The notes under the pieces: model-generated | Databases searched by the model: none | What the model was told of the DNA's origin: nothing | The model's input: the letters and a program-made list of their open reading frames with translations, nothing else | Assembly: GCF_008905045.1 (NCBI RefSeq) | Contig: NZ_VWMY01000049.1 | Coordinates: 25,141-89,140 of the forward strand | Direction of reading: 5' to 3' | Source of the DNA: Streptomyces albicerus | GTDB taxonomy: Bacteria; Actinomycetota; Actinomycetes; Streptomycetales; Streptomycetaceae | DNA: 64,000 nucleotides | Shown: one piece after another, positions 52,739 to 61,017 of the stretch | Position numbering within the stretch: position 1 is the stretch's first letter | How the letters are laid out: each line of letters begins with the position of its first letter | Program-made: the position numbers and the translations under genes

Positions 52739-52947
52739 CGGTGCTCGCCGGCGGCGGCCGGGACGAGCGCGACGCGCTGCGCCTCCGAGAGGTGGTGTGG
52801 GAACTCAGTGTCGCTGTACCGCTCCTGCTCGGCGGTGAGCGTCGCCAGGATGTCGGTGCACCGGGGACACTCCGGGCCGGTGAAGCGGGCCAGCGGCCCG
52901 TGGGGCAGGCACCAGGCATATGCGGCGGATGGTTCGGTGGCACTCAT
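52735..52947 (-). CDS. Small Cys-containing hypothetical protein
   Basis: A 70-residue protein with a zinc-ribbon-like half (AYAWCLPHGPLARF, then GPECPRCTDIL). ATG 52947 is preferred to the longer frame from 53016. It overlaps the DUF6615-like gene by four bases, so they probably act together. I do not recognise the family. Confidence 0.5.
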   Translation of the reverse strand: MSATEPSAAYAWCLPHGPLARFTGPECPRCTDILATLTAEQERYSDTEFPHHLSEAQRVALVPAAAGEHR

Positions 52948-53251
52948 CGCGTCCCTCGGGATCGGTGGGGCAGGCAGCGTGCGGCGGGCTCCGACTAGGG
53001 CGGGTAGCGGCGCCAAGCGCCGCTAGAGGAAGGTTAGTTGCCATTACAGCGGCGGGGTCGACGAGGTTGGCCGCCTCGGCAAGCCAGCGGCCCAAAGCCG
53101 GTTGGCGAGCACGGCTGCGTGTGCGTCGAGCAGGGCTCGTGTCCCGAGCCCGAATGACACCTCCACTCGATCCCCGACCGCATCCAGGCCGCAACGGCCG
53201 GTGCCGGCGGAGAACCAGACTGGCCGATGTGCCGCCGCTAGGCTCGGTTGC

Positions 53252-53569
53252 GTGACGAAGAGCGCTCAGCACCTGCCGGGTGACCCCTCTCAGCTGCATC
53301 TCCAGTACGCGTACGAGCACGGGCTGCACGACGACCCGCACGAGCAGACTGTGGAGGGATGGGAGGTCAGCATCCGGCACGGGTACGAGGTCCACGACGA
53401 CAAACACTGCCCGGTCCTCAACGACTCGGACGACCCCGGCGACCACTGCGAGGGTGATTGCCCGGCGTTCGAGGAGAAGGGCATCGAGGTCGGGCATATG
53501 ACGTTCTACCGCGTCCGCCTCGACCAGGGCATGAACGCCTGGTTTATCCCGCCATCTCTTGAGTGGTAG
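53252..53569 (+). CDS. Hypothetical acidic protein
   Basis: A 105-residue protein from GTG 53252, rich in His and Asp (YAYEHGLHDDPHEQ, then DDKHCPVLNDSDDPGDHC). Codon use is typical of the genome, so it is likely real. No family is recognised. It is divergent from the small Cys gene; the 53023-53251 gap shows no other gene. Confidence 0.5.
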   Translation: MTKSAQHLPGDPSQLHLQYAYEHGLHDDPHEQTVEGWEVSIRHGYEVHDDKHCPVLNDSDDPGDHCEGDCPAFEEKGIEVGHMTFYRVRLDQGMNAWFIPPSLEW

Positions 53570-54066
53570 AAGCTCGCCTTGGCGACGTAAGTTCCCAGTT
53601 CAAACGACTGGTACGAGCGGGAGCGTTGCAACAGCGGTGTTGTCCCGTTGGCACTCCCAGACGGACTCTGTTCGGGGTAGGCGGGCACCAGAACCTCAAC
53701 GTGCTCGACCGCCACAGCTTCACCGCCTCCGCCCCGCAGGTGGCCCTGCGGGGCTTGCGGGATCCGGACGCGGTCGAGCTCGACGAGGACGAGTAGCCCG
53801 CCGCGGGACCGGCACGCCGTTGGCTACGGGGATCGTGCGCGCGTGGCCATGTCGTCGTGAACGACCTTGGGGCGCTCGCCGACTGGCCGCGGTCGGCCCG
53901 GCCTCTACGCCTGCCGGGTGGAGGGCTTTGGGCAGCGTGCCCGCGAGCGTGTCCCCGGCCTGCCGCTGGGTGAGCGCGGCCAAGTGCGTGGTGACCGTGG
54001 CGTTCTCCCGCAGCCGGGCATGGGTGGCGGTTCTGCAACTTCCCCGACCGGCCGGGGGTCGACGAG
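53570..54066. other. Gap without a clear gene
   Basis: Several frames are open here by GC bias only. A short minus-strand piece around 53920-54030 (RLRENATVTTHLAALTQRQA) reads like real protein and may be a gene remnant, but it has no start, no family match and no intact borders. Confidence 0.3.
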
Positions 54067-54489
54067 TCAATGGCGGGCGCGCTGGGCGATGGCGCGGAGG
54101 ATTTTCGGTGCCGTGGTTCCCAGTAGGAGGGCGGCGAGCGGGACAGCAACATCCACCCATGGGTCGCGGATGGGCTTGTAGGTGGCGGTGCCGTTCCTGA
54201 TCTCGATGAAGCCCAGCGGCCGGGCTTCGGCTCCGCCGCCTCCCCCGCCGCCCTCGCCGGTCTTGGCCGAGCCGACTTCGCGGCCCGCGCCGCCGCCGAA
54301 GCCGAAGCCGACCTGGGCAATGGGAATGACGGTGACGCCCTCACTGATCACGGGCTCGCCGTAGACGGCCGCTACCGAAGCCCGGCCACCGAGCTTGTCG
54401 GCCAGGCGCTCCAGCATGGTGACGGAGGTGCGTGCCGCACTCGTGTCGTTCAGTGGGACGGGCTGGTCCGCGTCTTCCGGGGCGGTCAC
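54067..54489 (-). CDS. GerW/YtfJ-family protein
   Basis: A 140-residue protein with the GerW core: AVYGEPVISEGVTVIPIAQV then GFGFGGGAGREVGSA. A hydrophobic C-terminal segment (VAVPLAALLLGTTAPKIL) may anchor it. The family is linked to spore germination in Bacillus but is widespread in actinobacteria with unclear function. The GTG start at 54489 overlaps the methyltransferase stop (GTGA). Confidence 0.8.
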   Translation of the reverse strand: MTAPEDADQPVPLNDTSAARTSVTMLERLADKLGGRASVAAVYGEPVISEGVTVIPIAQVGFGFGGGAGREVGSAKTGEGGGGGGGAEARPLGFIEIRNGTATYKPIRDPWVDVAVPLAALLLGTTAPKILRAIAQRARH

Positions 54490-55148
54490 CGGGCGCCTGC
54501 CGAGTGAGGGCGCACCGCGGTGCCGAGGATGTGGGTGGCGGTCGGCAAGGGGATGGGGGTTTCGGGGAAAGTGAACCGGTCGACGTCGGTGAGGGTGAAC
54601 CCGGCGGCGGTGATGGCCGCGTGGGTGTCGCGACCGGTGTGGCAGCCGCCGTTCAGCAGCGGCCAGACGGTGGCGTCCAGGACGCGCTGGAGGCGCCGCA
54701 TCGCGGACGAGTCGGCCTGGACGTGCTCGAAGAACCGCAGCTGGCCGCCCGGCCGCAGGATGCGGTGCAGCTCGGCGAGGGCGACGTGCGGGTTGGCCAC
54801 CGAGCACAGGGTCATGCACACCACCGCTGCGTCGAACGAGTCATCCGGGAACGGGAGTTGCTCGCCGCGGCCGTCGCTGGTCTCCACCGGGACGGGAGCG
54901 GTGTGGGCCTGCTGTTCGGCCAGGGCGCGCAGGCGCCGCTCCGGCTCGACAGCGACCAGGCGCTTTACCTCTGGTGGGTAGTGCGGGAAGTTCAGGCCGT
55001 TGCCCGCGCCGATCTCGACGACCTCGCCGGACAGGCCGGCCAGCAGGCGGCGGCGGTGCTCGGTGATGCCCGCCTTCTCCAGGGCGGGACCGGCGATTTT
55101 GGCGTAGAAGCGGGCGAAGAGTGGATGCTGCTTGGTCCGCTGGGTCAT
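54486..55148 (-). CDS. Class I SAM-dependent methyltransferase
   Basis: A 220-residue enzyme with SAM-binding VVEIGAGNGLNF, the acidic strand VAVEPER, and the post-motif region VVCMTLCSVANP then ILRPGGQLRFFEHV. It resembles UbiE/Methyltransf_11 proteins acting on small molecules or lipids. It is divergent from the MarR gene, whose 15-base palindrome may control both. The substrate is unknown. Confidence 0.85.
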   Translation of the reverse strand: MTQRTKQHPLFARFYAKIAGPALEKAGITEHRRRLLAGLSGEVVEIGAGNGLNFPHYPPEVKRLVAVEPERRLRALAEQQAHTAPVPVETSDGRGEQLPFPDDSFDAAVVCMTLCSVANPHVALAELHRILRPGGQLRFFEHVQADSSAMRRLQRVLDATVWPLLNGGCHTGRDTHAAITAAGFTLTDVDRFTFPETPIPLPTATHILGTAVRPHSAGAR

Positions 55149-55209
55149 GGGGGCCGTCTCCCTCCGGCAGCACGATGGGCGCTACCCTGATTGATGGAGG
55201 TGCTACATA

Positions 55210-55224
55210 GTGAAGTCACTTCAC
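55210..55224. promoter_or_regulatory. 15-bp perfect palindrome on the marR start
   Basis: GTGAAGTCACTTCAC is a perfect palindrome whose first three bases are the GTG start codon of the MarR-family gene. It probably is the MarR operator, giving autorepression and perhaps repression of the divergent methyltransferase operon 62 bases away. Confidence 0.65.
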
Positions 55225-55680
55225 GATATGCCGGAGGGGCCCGGCATCGCCAGGGTTTCGCTGGACCGGCTCTTCGAAGTCGCCGAGGTGCTCGGCGCGA
55301 TGATGCAGCGCGGCGTCGCCGAGCGCGGCCTGACCACGGCCCGCGCGGGCGTGCTGTGGGCGTTGTTCCATGACGGGCCGATGACGCAGCGGGCGCTGGC
55401 CGGGCAGTTGGGGGTCACCCCCCGCAACGTCACCGGGCTGCTGGACGCGCTCCAGGCGGACGGGCTGGTGGACCGCGCGGCCCACCCCACCGACCGGCGC
55501 GCGACCCTGGTCGCCCTCACCAGCAAGGGGCGTAACGTCACCGAGGCACTGCGTGGCGGCCGTGACGAGTTGGCCGCCGTGCTGTTCGGAGACATGCCGC
55601 CAGGCCGGCTCGACGCCTTCACGGCCGGGCTGGAGACGGTGATCGAGCGGCTGCGTGCCGCCGATCCCAGCGGGCGTTAG
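55210..55680 (+). CDS. MarR-family transcriptional regulator
   Basis: A 156-residue winged-helix regulator: MTQRALAGQLGVTPRNVTGL is the recognition region, DGLVDRAAHPTDRRATLVAL the wing. GTG 55210 has GGAGG (55195-55199) before it; ATG 55228 has none. It sits over its own palindrome. It is divergent from the methyltransferase-GerW pair, the likely target. Confidence 0.88.
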   Translation: MKSLHDMPEGPGIARVSLDRLFEVAEVLGAMMQRGVAERGLTTARAGVLWALFHDGPMTQRALAGQLGVTPRNVTGLLDALQADGLVDRAAHPTDRRATLVALTSKGRNVTEALRGGRDELAAVLFGDMPPGRLDAFTAGLETVIERLRAADPSGR

Positions 55681-55872
55681 GTCTCCGGCCGGTGCCAGGG
55701 AGTATCCGCCGGGTGGCGACCGGGGCGGCGGCCAGCCGCAGCGCGTATGCCGCGCGGCCGGAATCGGGTACCGGCCCCAGGTAGTGGGGGCCGGTCATGT
55801 GGCACCAGGCGGGCAGGTCGAGAGATGCGGCCGGGTCGGTGGCGACGACCTGGACGACCGAGCCAGTTGCGG
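55619..55872 (-). pseudogene. C-terminal remnant of a TusA-like sulfurtransferase
   Basis: The minus strand reads VVQVVATDPAASLDLPAWCH then YLGPVPDSGRAAYALRLA, matching the C-terminal half of TusA-family proteins. The N-terminal half with the catalytic CPxP is absent and there is no start codon. Its 5' end stops at about 55870, where a plus-strand membrane-protein remnant begins. The frame overlaps the marR 3' end. Confidence 0.55.
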
Positions 55873-55884
55873 CGCCCTGGTGGG

Positions 55885-56227
55885 CTGCAATATCGCGGTC
55901 GCCGCCTTCGCGGCCCGGCAGGAAGCCTCCTGCCGACAGCCAGGACGCCGGACCGGATACGCGCGGTTGCTCGGCGTGCTCCCGGCGTTCCTGCTCGGCT
56001 TCGCCTGCTGCGTACCGACATTCCTGCTCGTCCTGGGCACCGGTACCGCTGCGGCGCTCCTGCCGGTGCTGGTCCCCCTGCGGCCGGTCTTCTACCCGCT
56101 CACGCTGGTGATGCTGATCAGCACGCTGATGTGGGGCGCATCCCGGATCGGCCGACCAGCCGGACAAACGAACCGTGCAGACGACGCACCGTACGAGACG
56201 CCCCATCAGGTCCCGGGTACGAAGTGA
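55885..56227 (+). pseudogene. C-terminal remnant of a membrane protein
   Basis: From about 55885 the frame encodes a basic loop (RRTGYARLLG) and two membrane helices (FLLGFACCVPTFLLVLG, then PLTLVMLISTLMWGA). I see no start codon or upstream helices, so the 5' part appears lost. A CCxP pair in a helix suggests metal or thiol chemistry, but the family is not certain. Confidence 0.5.
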
Positions 56228-56265
56228 TCTCTCCCTCCGAGCGGAGCTGACCAAGGAGGCCAGCC

Positions 56266-57629
56266 ATGGCGCAGGACACCGAGGTCGTGGTAATCGGGAT
56301 GGGCGTGGGCGGTGAGCACGTCGCCGAGCGGCTGGCCGGGGCCGGTCTGGACGTAGTCGGAGTAGAGGCGGAATTGGTCGGCGGGGAGTGCCCGTACTGG
56401 GCCTGTATCCCGAGCAAGATGATGATCCGCGCCGGCAACCTGCTCGCCGAGGCCCGGCGCGTCCCGGGTATGGCCGGGCAGGCCGAGGTCGTCCCGGACT
56501 TCGCCCCGGTCGCGGCCCGGATCCGCGACGAGGCGACGGACGACTGGAACGACCAGGTGGCCGTGGACCGGTTCACCGGCAAGGGCGGGCGCTTCGTCCG
56601 CGGACGCGCCCGCCTGACCGGCCCCGGCCGAGTGGACGTCGACGGCCAGGTGTACGCCGCCCGGCGCGGGGTGGTGCTGGCGACCGGCAGCCGCCCGCAG
56701 ATTCCGCCGGTGCCCGGCCTGGAGAAGGTGCCGTACTGGACCAACCGCGAGGCGACCGCGGCCAAGGAGCCGCCCGCTTCGCTGATCGTGCTCGGCGGCG
56801 GCGCCGTCGGCCTAGAGCTGGCTCAGGCGTTCGCGCGCTTCGGCACCGTGGTGACCGTCGTCGAGGCGATGGAGGGGCTGCTGCCCGCGGAGGAGCCCGA
56901 GGCCGGCCGACTGCTCGCCGACGTACTGCGCAGAGAGGGGATCGCGGTACGCACCGGCGCCCGGGCCAAAGGTGTGCGCCACGCCGGGGACACCTTCCGG
57001 CTCACGCTGGACGGCGGCGAGGAGCTGACCGGGCAGCATCTGCTGGTGGCCACCGGGCGACGCGCCGATCTCACCCGCCTCGGCGTGGAGAGTGTCGGCC
57101 TGGATCCGGATGCCAGAGCCCTGGCGGTGGACGGGCGGATGCGCGCCGCGAACGGCGTCTGGTGCGTCGGCGATCTCACCGGCCGGGGTGCGTTCACCCA
57201 CGTGGCGATGTACCAGGCCGAGATCGCCGTCCGCGACATCCTCGGCGAGCCCAGCCCGGACGCGGACTACCGCGCCCTGCCCAGGGTCACCTTCACCGAC
57301 CCCGAAGTCGGCTCCGTGGGCCTGACCGAACGCACCGCCCGCGAACAAGGGCTCCGTGTGCGCACAGGCATGACACGAGTGCCTTCGACGGCACGCGGCT
57401 GGATCCACAAGGCCGGCAACAATGGCCTGATCAAGCTCGTGAGGACGCGGAGCGCGGGGTGTTGGTCGGTGCCACCTCGGCGGGACCCGCGGGCGGTGAG
57501 GTGCTGTACGGGCTCGCGGTGGCGGTGCAGACCGAGGTCCCGGTCGACCGGCTGCGCCACATGATCTACGCCTATCCCACCTTCCACCGAGGCGTCGAGG
57601 ACGCGCTCGCCGCCCTCGTCCGCGACTGA
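56266..57629 (+). pseudogene. Flavin disulfide reductase, MerA/Lpd-like, frameshifted near the C terminus
   Basis: A pyridine nucleotide-disulfide oxidoreductase: VVVIGMGVGGEHVAERLAG, redox pair GGECPYWACIPSK, NAD site LIVLGGGAVGLELAQAFARF, and FAD site VWCVGDLTG. Near 57447 the frame shifts: GNNGLIKLV is followed in frame by an abnormal Arg-rich end to 57564, while the next frame gives the expected dimerisation end (EDAERGVLVGATSAG, HMIYAYPTFHRG) to 57629. One missing G in GTGGAGGAC explains it. It is either a recent pseudogene or a sequencing error. ATG 56266 follows GGAGG. Confidence 0.8.
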
Positions 57630-57751
57630 CCGGGCGCGCCGCGCGCACCGCGTCAGCTCCGCGTGGCGCGCATGCTGGAGGGGAACGGCCTTCGGCGTTG
57701 CAGCCCTTTGGGCGTGCACGCCGGTGGGGCCTCCGCCTGAGGGAGGCTGAC

Positions 57752-58138
57752 ATGGGAAGCCAACACGGTCGAATCCTGGTGGTTGCCCCCGGCGACCGCA
57801 GGGCGGGGCCGCAGACGCCGGGGATGGAGCGGCAGGAGGCGGTCGCCACCGATGAAACGTGGTCGGGGTTCGTTCGCACCGAGCCCGGCATGGTGTCCGG
57901 CTGGCACCACCACGGCGCGTACGAGACGATCGCCTACGTCCTCACCGGCTCCCTGAAGATGGAGTTCGGCCCCGGTGGCTCGGACACCGTCGAGGCGAGC
58001 CCCGGAGACTTCGTCTACGTGCCCAAGGGCGTCGTGCACCGGGAGAGCAATCCCTCGGCAGAGCCCGCCGATCTCGTGGTGGTCCGTACCGGCCGTGGGG
58101 AGCCGACGTTTAACGTCGACGGACCTTCGCAAACCTGA
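57752..58138 (+). CDS. Cupin-domain protein
   Basis: A 128-residue single cupin barrel with the metal-binding GWHHHGAYETIAYVLTG and the second motif GDFVYVPKGVVHRE. Such proteins are small dioxygenases, isomerases or sensors. ATG 57752 follows GGGAGG. It is monocistronic; the substrate is unknown. Confidence 0.85.
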   Translation: MGSQHGRILVVAPGDRRAGPQTPGMERQEAVATDETWSGFVRTEPGMVSGWHHHGAYETIAYVLTGSLKMEFGPGGSDTVEASPGDFVYVPKGVVHRESNPSAEPADLVVVRTGRGEPTFNVDGPSQT

Positions 58139-58145
58139 GCCGCCG

Positions 58146-58448
58146 CTACCGTTCTGATGGTCCTCCGTGGGGAGGAGGCAGCCAGCAGAACACCGCACGT
58201 CTCAGGGCACGGACCAGGAAGTCGCCGATGCGCTCGCGGATCGATGCCAGGGGTTCGGCAGCTGCCACAGCTTCGGGCACGGGCAGGTCGGCCAGGAGCG
58301 GGCTCAGCTCATCCTGCGTACGAGCTCGCAGGGCGCGCCCGGCACGATCCTCGAACTCGGACTCTTCCAGCCTGCCTTCGGCGTAGGCGGTCGTGAGGCG
58401 TTCAAGGGCTTGGTCCCGTTCGGTGTGACCGATCCGCGGTGACGACAT
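58146..58448 (-). CDS. DUF1707-type small protein
   Basis: A 100-residue protein starting RIGHTERDQALERLTTAYAE with GRLEESEFEDRAGRAL, the conserved N-terminal DUF1707 segment common in actinobacteria. The rest is short and basic. AAGGAGG precedes ATG 58448. The function of the family is not established. Confidence 0.8.
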   Translation of the reverse strand: MSSPRIGHTERDQALERLTTAYAEGRLEESEFEDRAGRALRARTQDELSPLLADLPVPEAVAAAEPLASIRERIGDFLVRALRRAVFCWLPPPHGGPSER

Positions 58449-58482
58449 GGCGGACCTCCTTCTTCCGCGGTAGTGCCCCGGC

Positions 58483-59052
58483 TCAGGGGAGGGCAGAGCG
58501 CCGTTCGGCCTCCTGCTTGACTGATTTCAGCGAGGCCATGACCGTCTCCTCCCAGTGGTCAGCCACGAGCCGCCCCCAGCGTTCCCCCCATACCCATCCG
58601 TCGGTGGCGAGCTCTCCCTCGTACTCCAGGGTCGTGCCCGCCTCGTCATCACTGAGCCGGAATGACTCGACAACGGCAGGCACCGGTCCGCGTACGAGGC
58701 GGAAGTCGATCCGGCCGGGGCGGGCGAACCGTACGGTCTCCGTCGTCTTCGCCGTCAGCCGTCCGCCCGCGACGGGGGTGAAGTGCTCGGCGAGCACCAT
58801 GTCGTCGCCCCGCTCCAGCACGCGTACCTTCTCCCGCATCGCGCGGGTGGACCGCCCGAGGTACGGCTGGGCGATCACGTCGAAGACGACCTCCCTGGGG
58901 GCGGCGATGTCGACCGTCTGCGGCCCGAGCGGGCGAGTTCGTCGGCCGACTCCCACATCCGGTGCCAGCGCCCCGGTGACCAACCCCAGATAGCCGGCCG
59001 CCACACCCCCGCCCACTGCCGCCGCAACCGTCAGCCGTCCGAACCAGGCCAT
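58483..59052 (-). CDS. SRPBCC/START-like protein with N-terminal anchor
   Basis: A 189-residue protein. Residues 5-30 form a hydrophobic Ala/Gly-rich anchor. The rest is a helix-grip (SRPBCC) domain (VDIAAPREVVFDVIAQPYL, LEYEGELATDGWVW) that usually binds lipids or aromatic ligands. ATG 59052 follows GGGAG. The ligand is unknown. Confidence 0.78.
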   Translation of the reverse strand: MAWFGRLTVAAAVGGGVAAGYLGLVTGALAPDVGVGRRTRPLGPQTVDIAAPREVVFDVIAQPYLGRSTRAMREKVRVLERGDDMVLAEHFTPVAGGRLTAKTTETVRFARPGRIDFRLVRGPVPAVVESFRLSDDEAGTTLEYEGELATDGWVWGERWGRLVADHWEETVMASLKSVKQEAERRSALP

Positions 59053-59181
59053 GACCGCTCCCTTCCACGCAACGAACGCTACGGCCGACGGGGCCGCGGA
59101 TCGGTGAGCGCGCTCACGTTCCCCCGCAGGGCCCGCCGCCTACCGTGAGCGCAACGCACCACTCCGGACGAAAGGTGGGTC

Positions 59182-59847
59182 GTGCGCGTATCCGATCTCA
59201 CCGACAGCCGGGCCGCGACCAATGCCCTGCTGGGGACGGCGAGGGAGTCCCGCTGGAGCCCTCGCGCCGTGGCGCGTTTCCTGGGGCAGGCCGCGGACCG
59301 GTCCGTGCGGCAGGCGGCCCGCCGCCCCTGGGCCCTCGCGGAGGTCACCGTCCTGCACTGCCTGTTCCTCGCCCTCACTCGAACGCGGAGGGATCGCGCA
59401 GGGGTGGCGGTCAGCTGGACGTTCACCGTGCTCCATCTCGGCCTCCTGGAACGCCGAGACCACCTCGTTCCCGCCGATGTTCTCACCCTGATCCGCGGAA
59501 ACCTCCCCGCCACAGCCGTCGGGGCGAGCCGCTTCTCGGGGGTGCTGGCCATCGCCTCCGATGTGGCCGATGGCCGCGTCGCCCGGCGCCAAGCCGCCGT
59601 GTCCCCGTTCGGCGACTACGCCGACACGTTCGCCGACGCCGCGTTCTGGACCTGGCTCACCCTGCGGCACGAAACCAGCCGTACGGTACGCGCGGCGGCC
59701 ATCGCCGCCTGGGCCGCACCGGTCGTCACGGTCACGGCGATCGCCGTCGGCCGCGGCACGATGCCCGAGCGACCCCGCCCGGAACTCCTGCGCCCGGCCG
59801 CCGCGATGCAGGGCATCGTCGCCCTGCGCCACCTTCTACGCCGCTGA
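59182..59847 (+). CDS. CDP-alcohol phosphatidyltransferase-family protein
   Basis: A 221-residue membrane enzyme with the family motif DGRVARRQAAVSPFGDYAD then TFAD (D-G-x2-A-R-x8-G-x3-D-x3-D). It transfers a phosphoalcohol from a CDP-activated lipid. Only three or four hydrophobic segments are evident, fewer than usual. GTG 59182 follows AAAGGTGG. Its end overlaps the convergent DUF427 gene by 12 bases. The head group is unknown. Confidence 0.82.
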   Translation: MRVSDLTDSRAATNALLGTARESRWSPRAVARFLGQAADRSVRQAARRPWALAEVTVLHCLFLALTRTRRDRAGVAVSWTFTVLHLGLLERRDHLVPADVLTLIRGNLPATAVGASRFSGVLAIASDVADGRVARRQAAVSPFGDYADTFADAAFWTWLTLRHETSRTVRAAAIAAWAAPVVTVTAIAVGRGTMPERPRPELLRPAAAMQGIVALRHLLRR

Positions 59848-60141
59848 CCCGGCCCCGCTGCCCTCCACCACGATGCCTTGCCAGAACGCGACATGGTTCT
59901 TGATCTTCCGCGCGAGTGGGCTGGGCTTCGGGTAGTACCAGGCCGCGTCCGCCTTGGTCTGCCCGCCGACACTCACGGTGTAGTAGCGGGCGACCCCTTT
60001 CCAGAAGCACAGCGACTTCGTCCGGCTTTCCACGAAGTAGTCGCGGCGCAGCGACTCGGGCGGGAAGTAGTGGTTGCCCTCCACCACGACCGTGCGCGGC
60101 GCCTCCGCGATCACCGTGCCGTTCCACATCGCGCGCATCAT
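59836..60141 (-). CDS. DUF427-family protein
   Basis: A 101-residue protein with the typical DUF427 pattern: VVEGNHYFPPESLRRDYF, TKSLCFWKGVARYYTV, AWYYPKPSPLARKIKNHVAF. The family is common in bacteria and unassigned. ATG 60141 is followed by a second ATG; AAAGG lies upstream. Confidence 0.88.
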   Translation of the reverse strand: MMRAMWNGTVIAEAPRTVVVEGNHYFPPESLRRDYFVESRTKSLCFWKGVARYYTVSVGGQTKADAAWYYPKPSPLARKIKNHVAFWQGIVVEGSGAGSAA

Positions 60142-60224
60142 GGCCGGCCTGCCTTTCTCCCGGGTTTGAGAGGTGTTGCACGTTCGACGCTATGACGCCC
60201 GCCTGCGCGGTTCGGTGTCCGCGC

Positions 60225-60518
60225 TCACACTTCCCGGTCCTTGGTACGGGTCGTGTCCTGGGGCGGGCAGCAGTCGCCGCCACCGGAGCGGAGGCGCAGG
60301 ACGATGGCGGTGACGATCGTAGCCAGGAAGAACACCGCGATGGCGATCACCCACGGGTTGCCCAGGGCTCCGCCGATTCCGGCGAGCGCGCCGGCGGCGA
60401 TGAGGGCGGGCAGGGCGCAACAGGCGATCATCAGCAGGGCAATGCCGATGCCTGCGGTGGCCGTGCCAGTGCTGGAGGATGCGCGGTCGCGGCGCGGGGG
60501 CCGTTGGGTAGCGGGCAT
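60225..60518 (-). CDS. MerT-like small membrane protein
   Basis: A 97-residue protein with two membrane helices; the first carries a Cys pair (IACCALPALIAAG) and a second pair lies after the second helix (GGDCCPPQ). This is the layout of MerT-type mercuric ion transporters. It is downstream of the ArsR-type regulator in the mer locus. The overall similarity to classical MerT is low, so the name is cautious. Confidence 0.6.
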   Translation of the reverse strand: MPATQRPPRRDRASSSTGTATAGIGIALLMIACCALPALIAAGALAGIGGALGNPWVIAIAVFFLATIVTAIVLRLRSGGGDCCPPQDTTRTKDREV

Positions 60519-60538
60519 GGCGGACGCTCCCTTGCGCG

Positions 60539-60898
60539 TCAGTCCTGGCCGTCAGGAATGCGGGTGCAGCAGGTCAGGGCGGTGGCGTTGTCCGCGGCCA
60601 GCGACCGGGCCAGTACGACCAGTTCAGCCACACGGGGGTCGCCGATGGAGTAGCGCAGCTTCTTGCCGTCGCGGCGGGCGCTCACGTAGCCGCAGTCCAC
60701 GAGACAGGACAGGTGGACGGACACCCTGGGCTGGGAGATTCCGGCGTGCTCGACGCACTCGGCCGAGGTGCGCTCGCCGCGCAGGATGAACTCCAGAAGC
60801 TTCAGCCGCGTGGGGTCCGACAGAGCGCGGAAGAACTTGGCCACCGTGTCCAGGTGCGTGCACGCGGTGTCGTCCATGACGGTCAGGGGCTGGGGCAT
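60539..60898 (-). CDS. merR: ArsR-type mercury-responsive regulator
   Basis: A 119-residue ArsR/SmtB winged helix: FRALSDPTRLKLLEFILRGE, then GISQPRVSVHLSCLVDCGYV. Cys residues near the N terminus (DDTACTHL), before the recognition helix (SAECVEH) and at the C terminus (LTCCTRIP) may bind Hg(II). Streptomyces mer operons are known to use this repressor type rather than the Gram-negative MerR. ATG 60898 has GGAGG before it. It is divergent from merA over a clear inverted repeat. Confidence 0.82.
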   Translation of the reverse strand: MPQPLTVMDDTACTHLDTVAKFFRALSDPTRLKLLEFILRGERTSAECVEHAGISQPRVSVHLSCLVDCGYVSARRDGKKLRYSIGDPRVAELVVLARSLAADNATALTCCTRIPDGQD

Positions 60899-60919
60899 GT
60901 GAGTGGCCTCCAACTGGAG

Positions 60920-60939
60920 CTATTCGCCTCTCCGAATAG
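60920..60939. promoter_or_regulatory. mer operator
   Basis: CTATTCG-CCTCTC-CGAATAG is an inverted repeat with perfect 7-base arms between the divergent arsR-type gene and merA; a third half-site (CTATTCG) lies at 60955-60961. It is the natural operator for the ArsR-type repressor and would control both directions. Confidence 0.75.
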
Positions 60940-61017
60940 TATGGTGGCAGTGAACTATTCGGCAAGGCGCATAGCATTGGTTCCGGAATCCTGGGCTCCG
61001 TACGAGGAGGCAGCACC

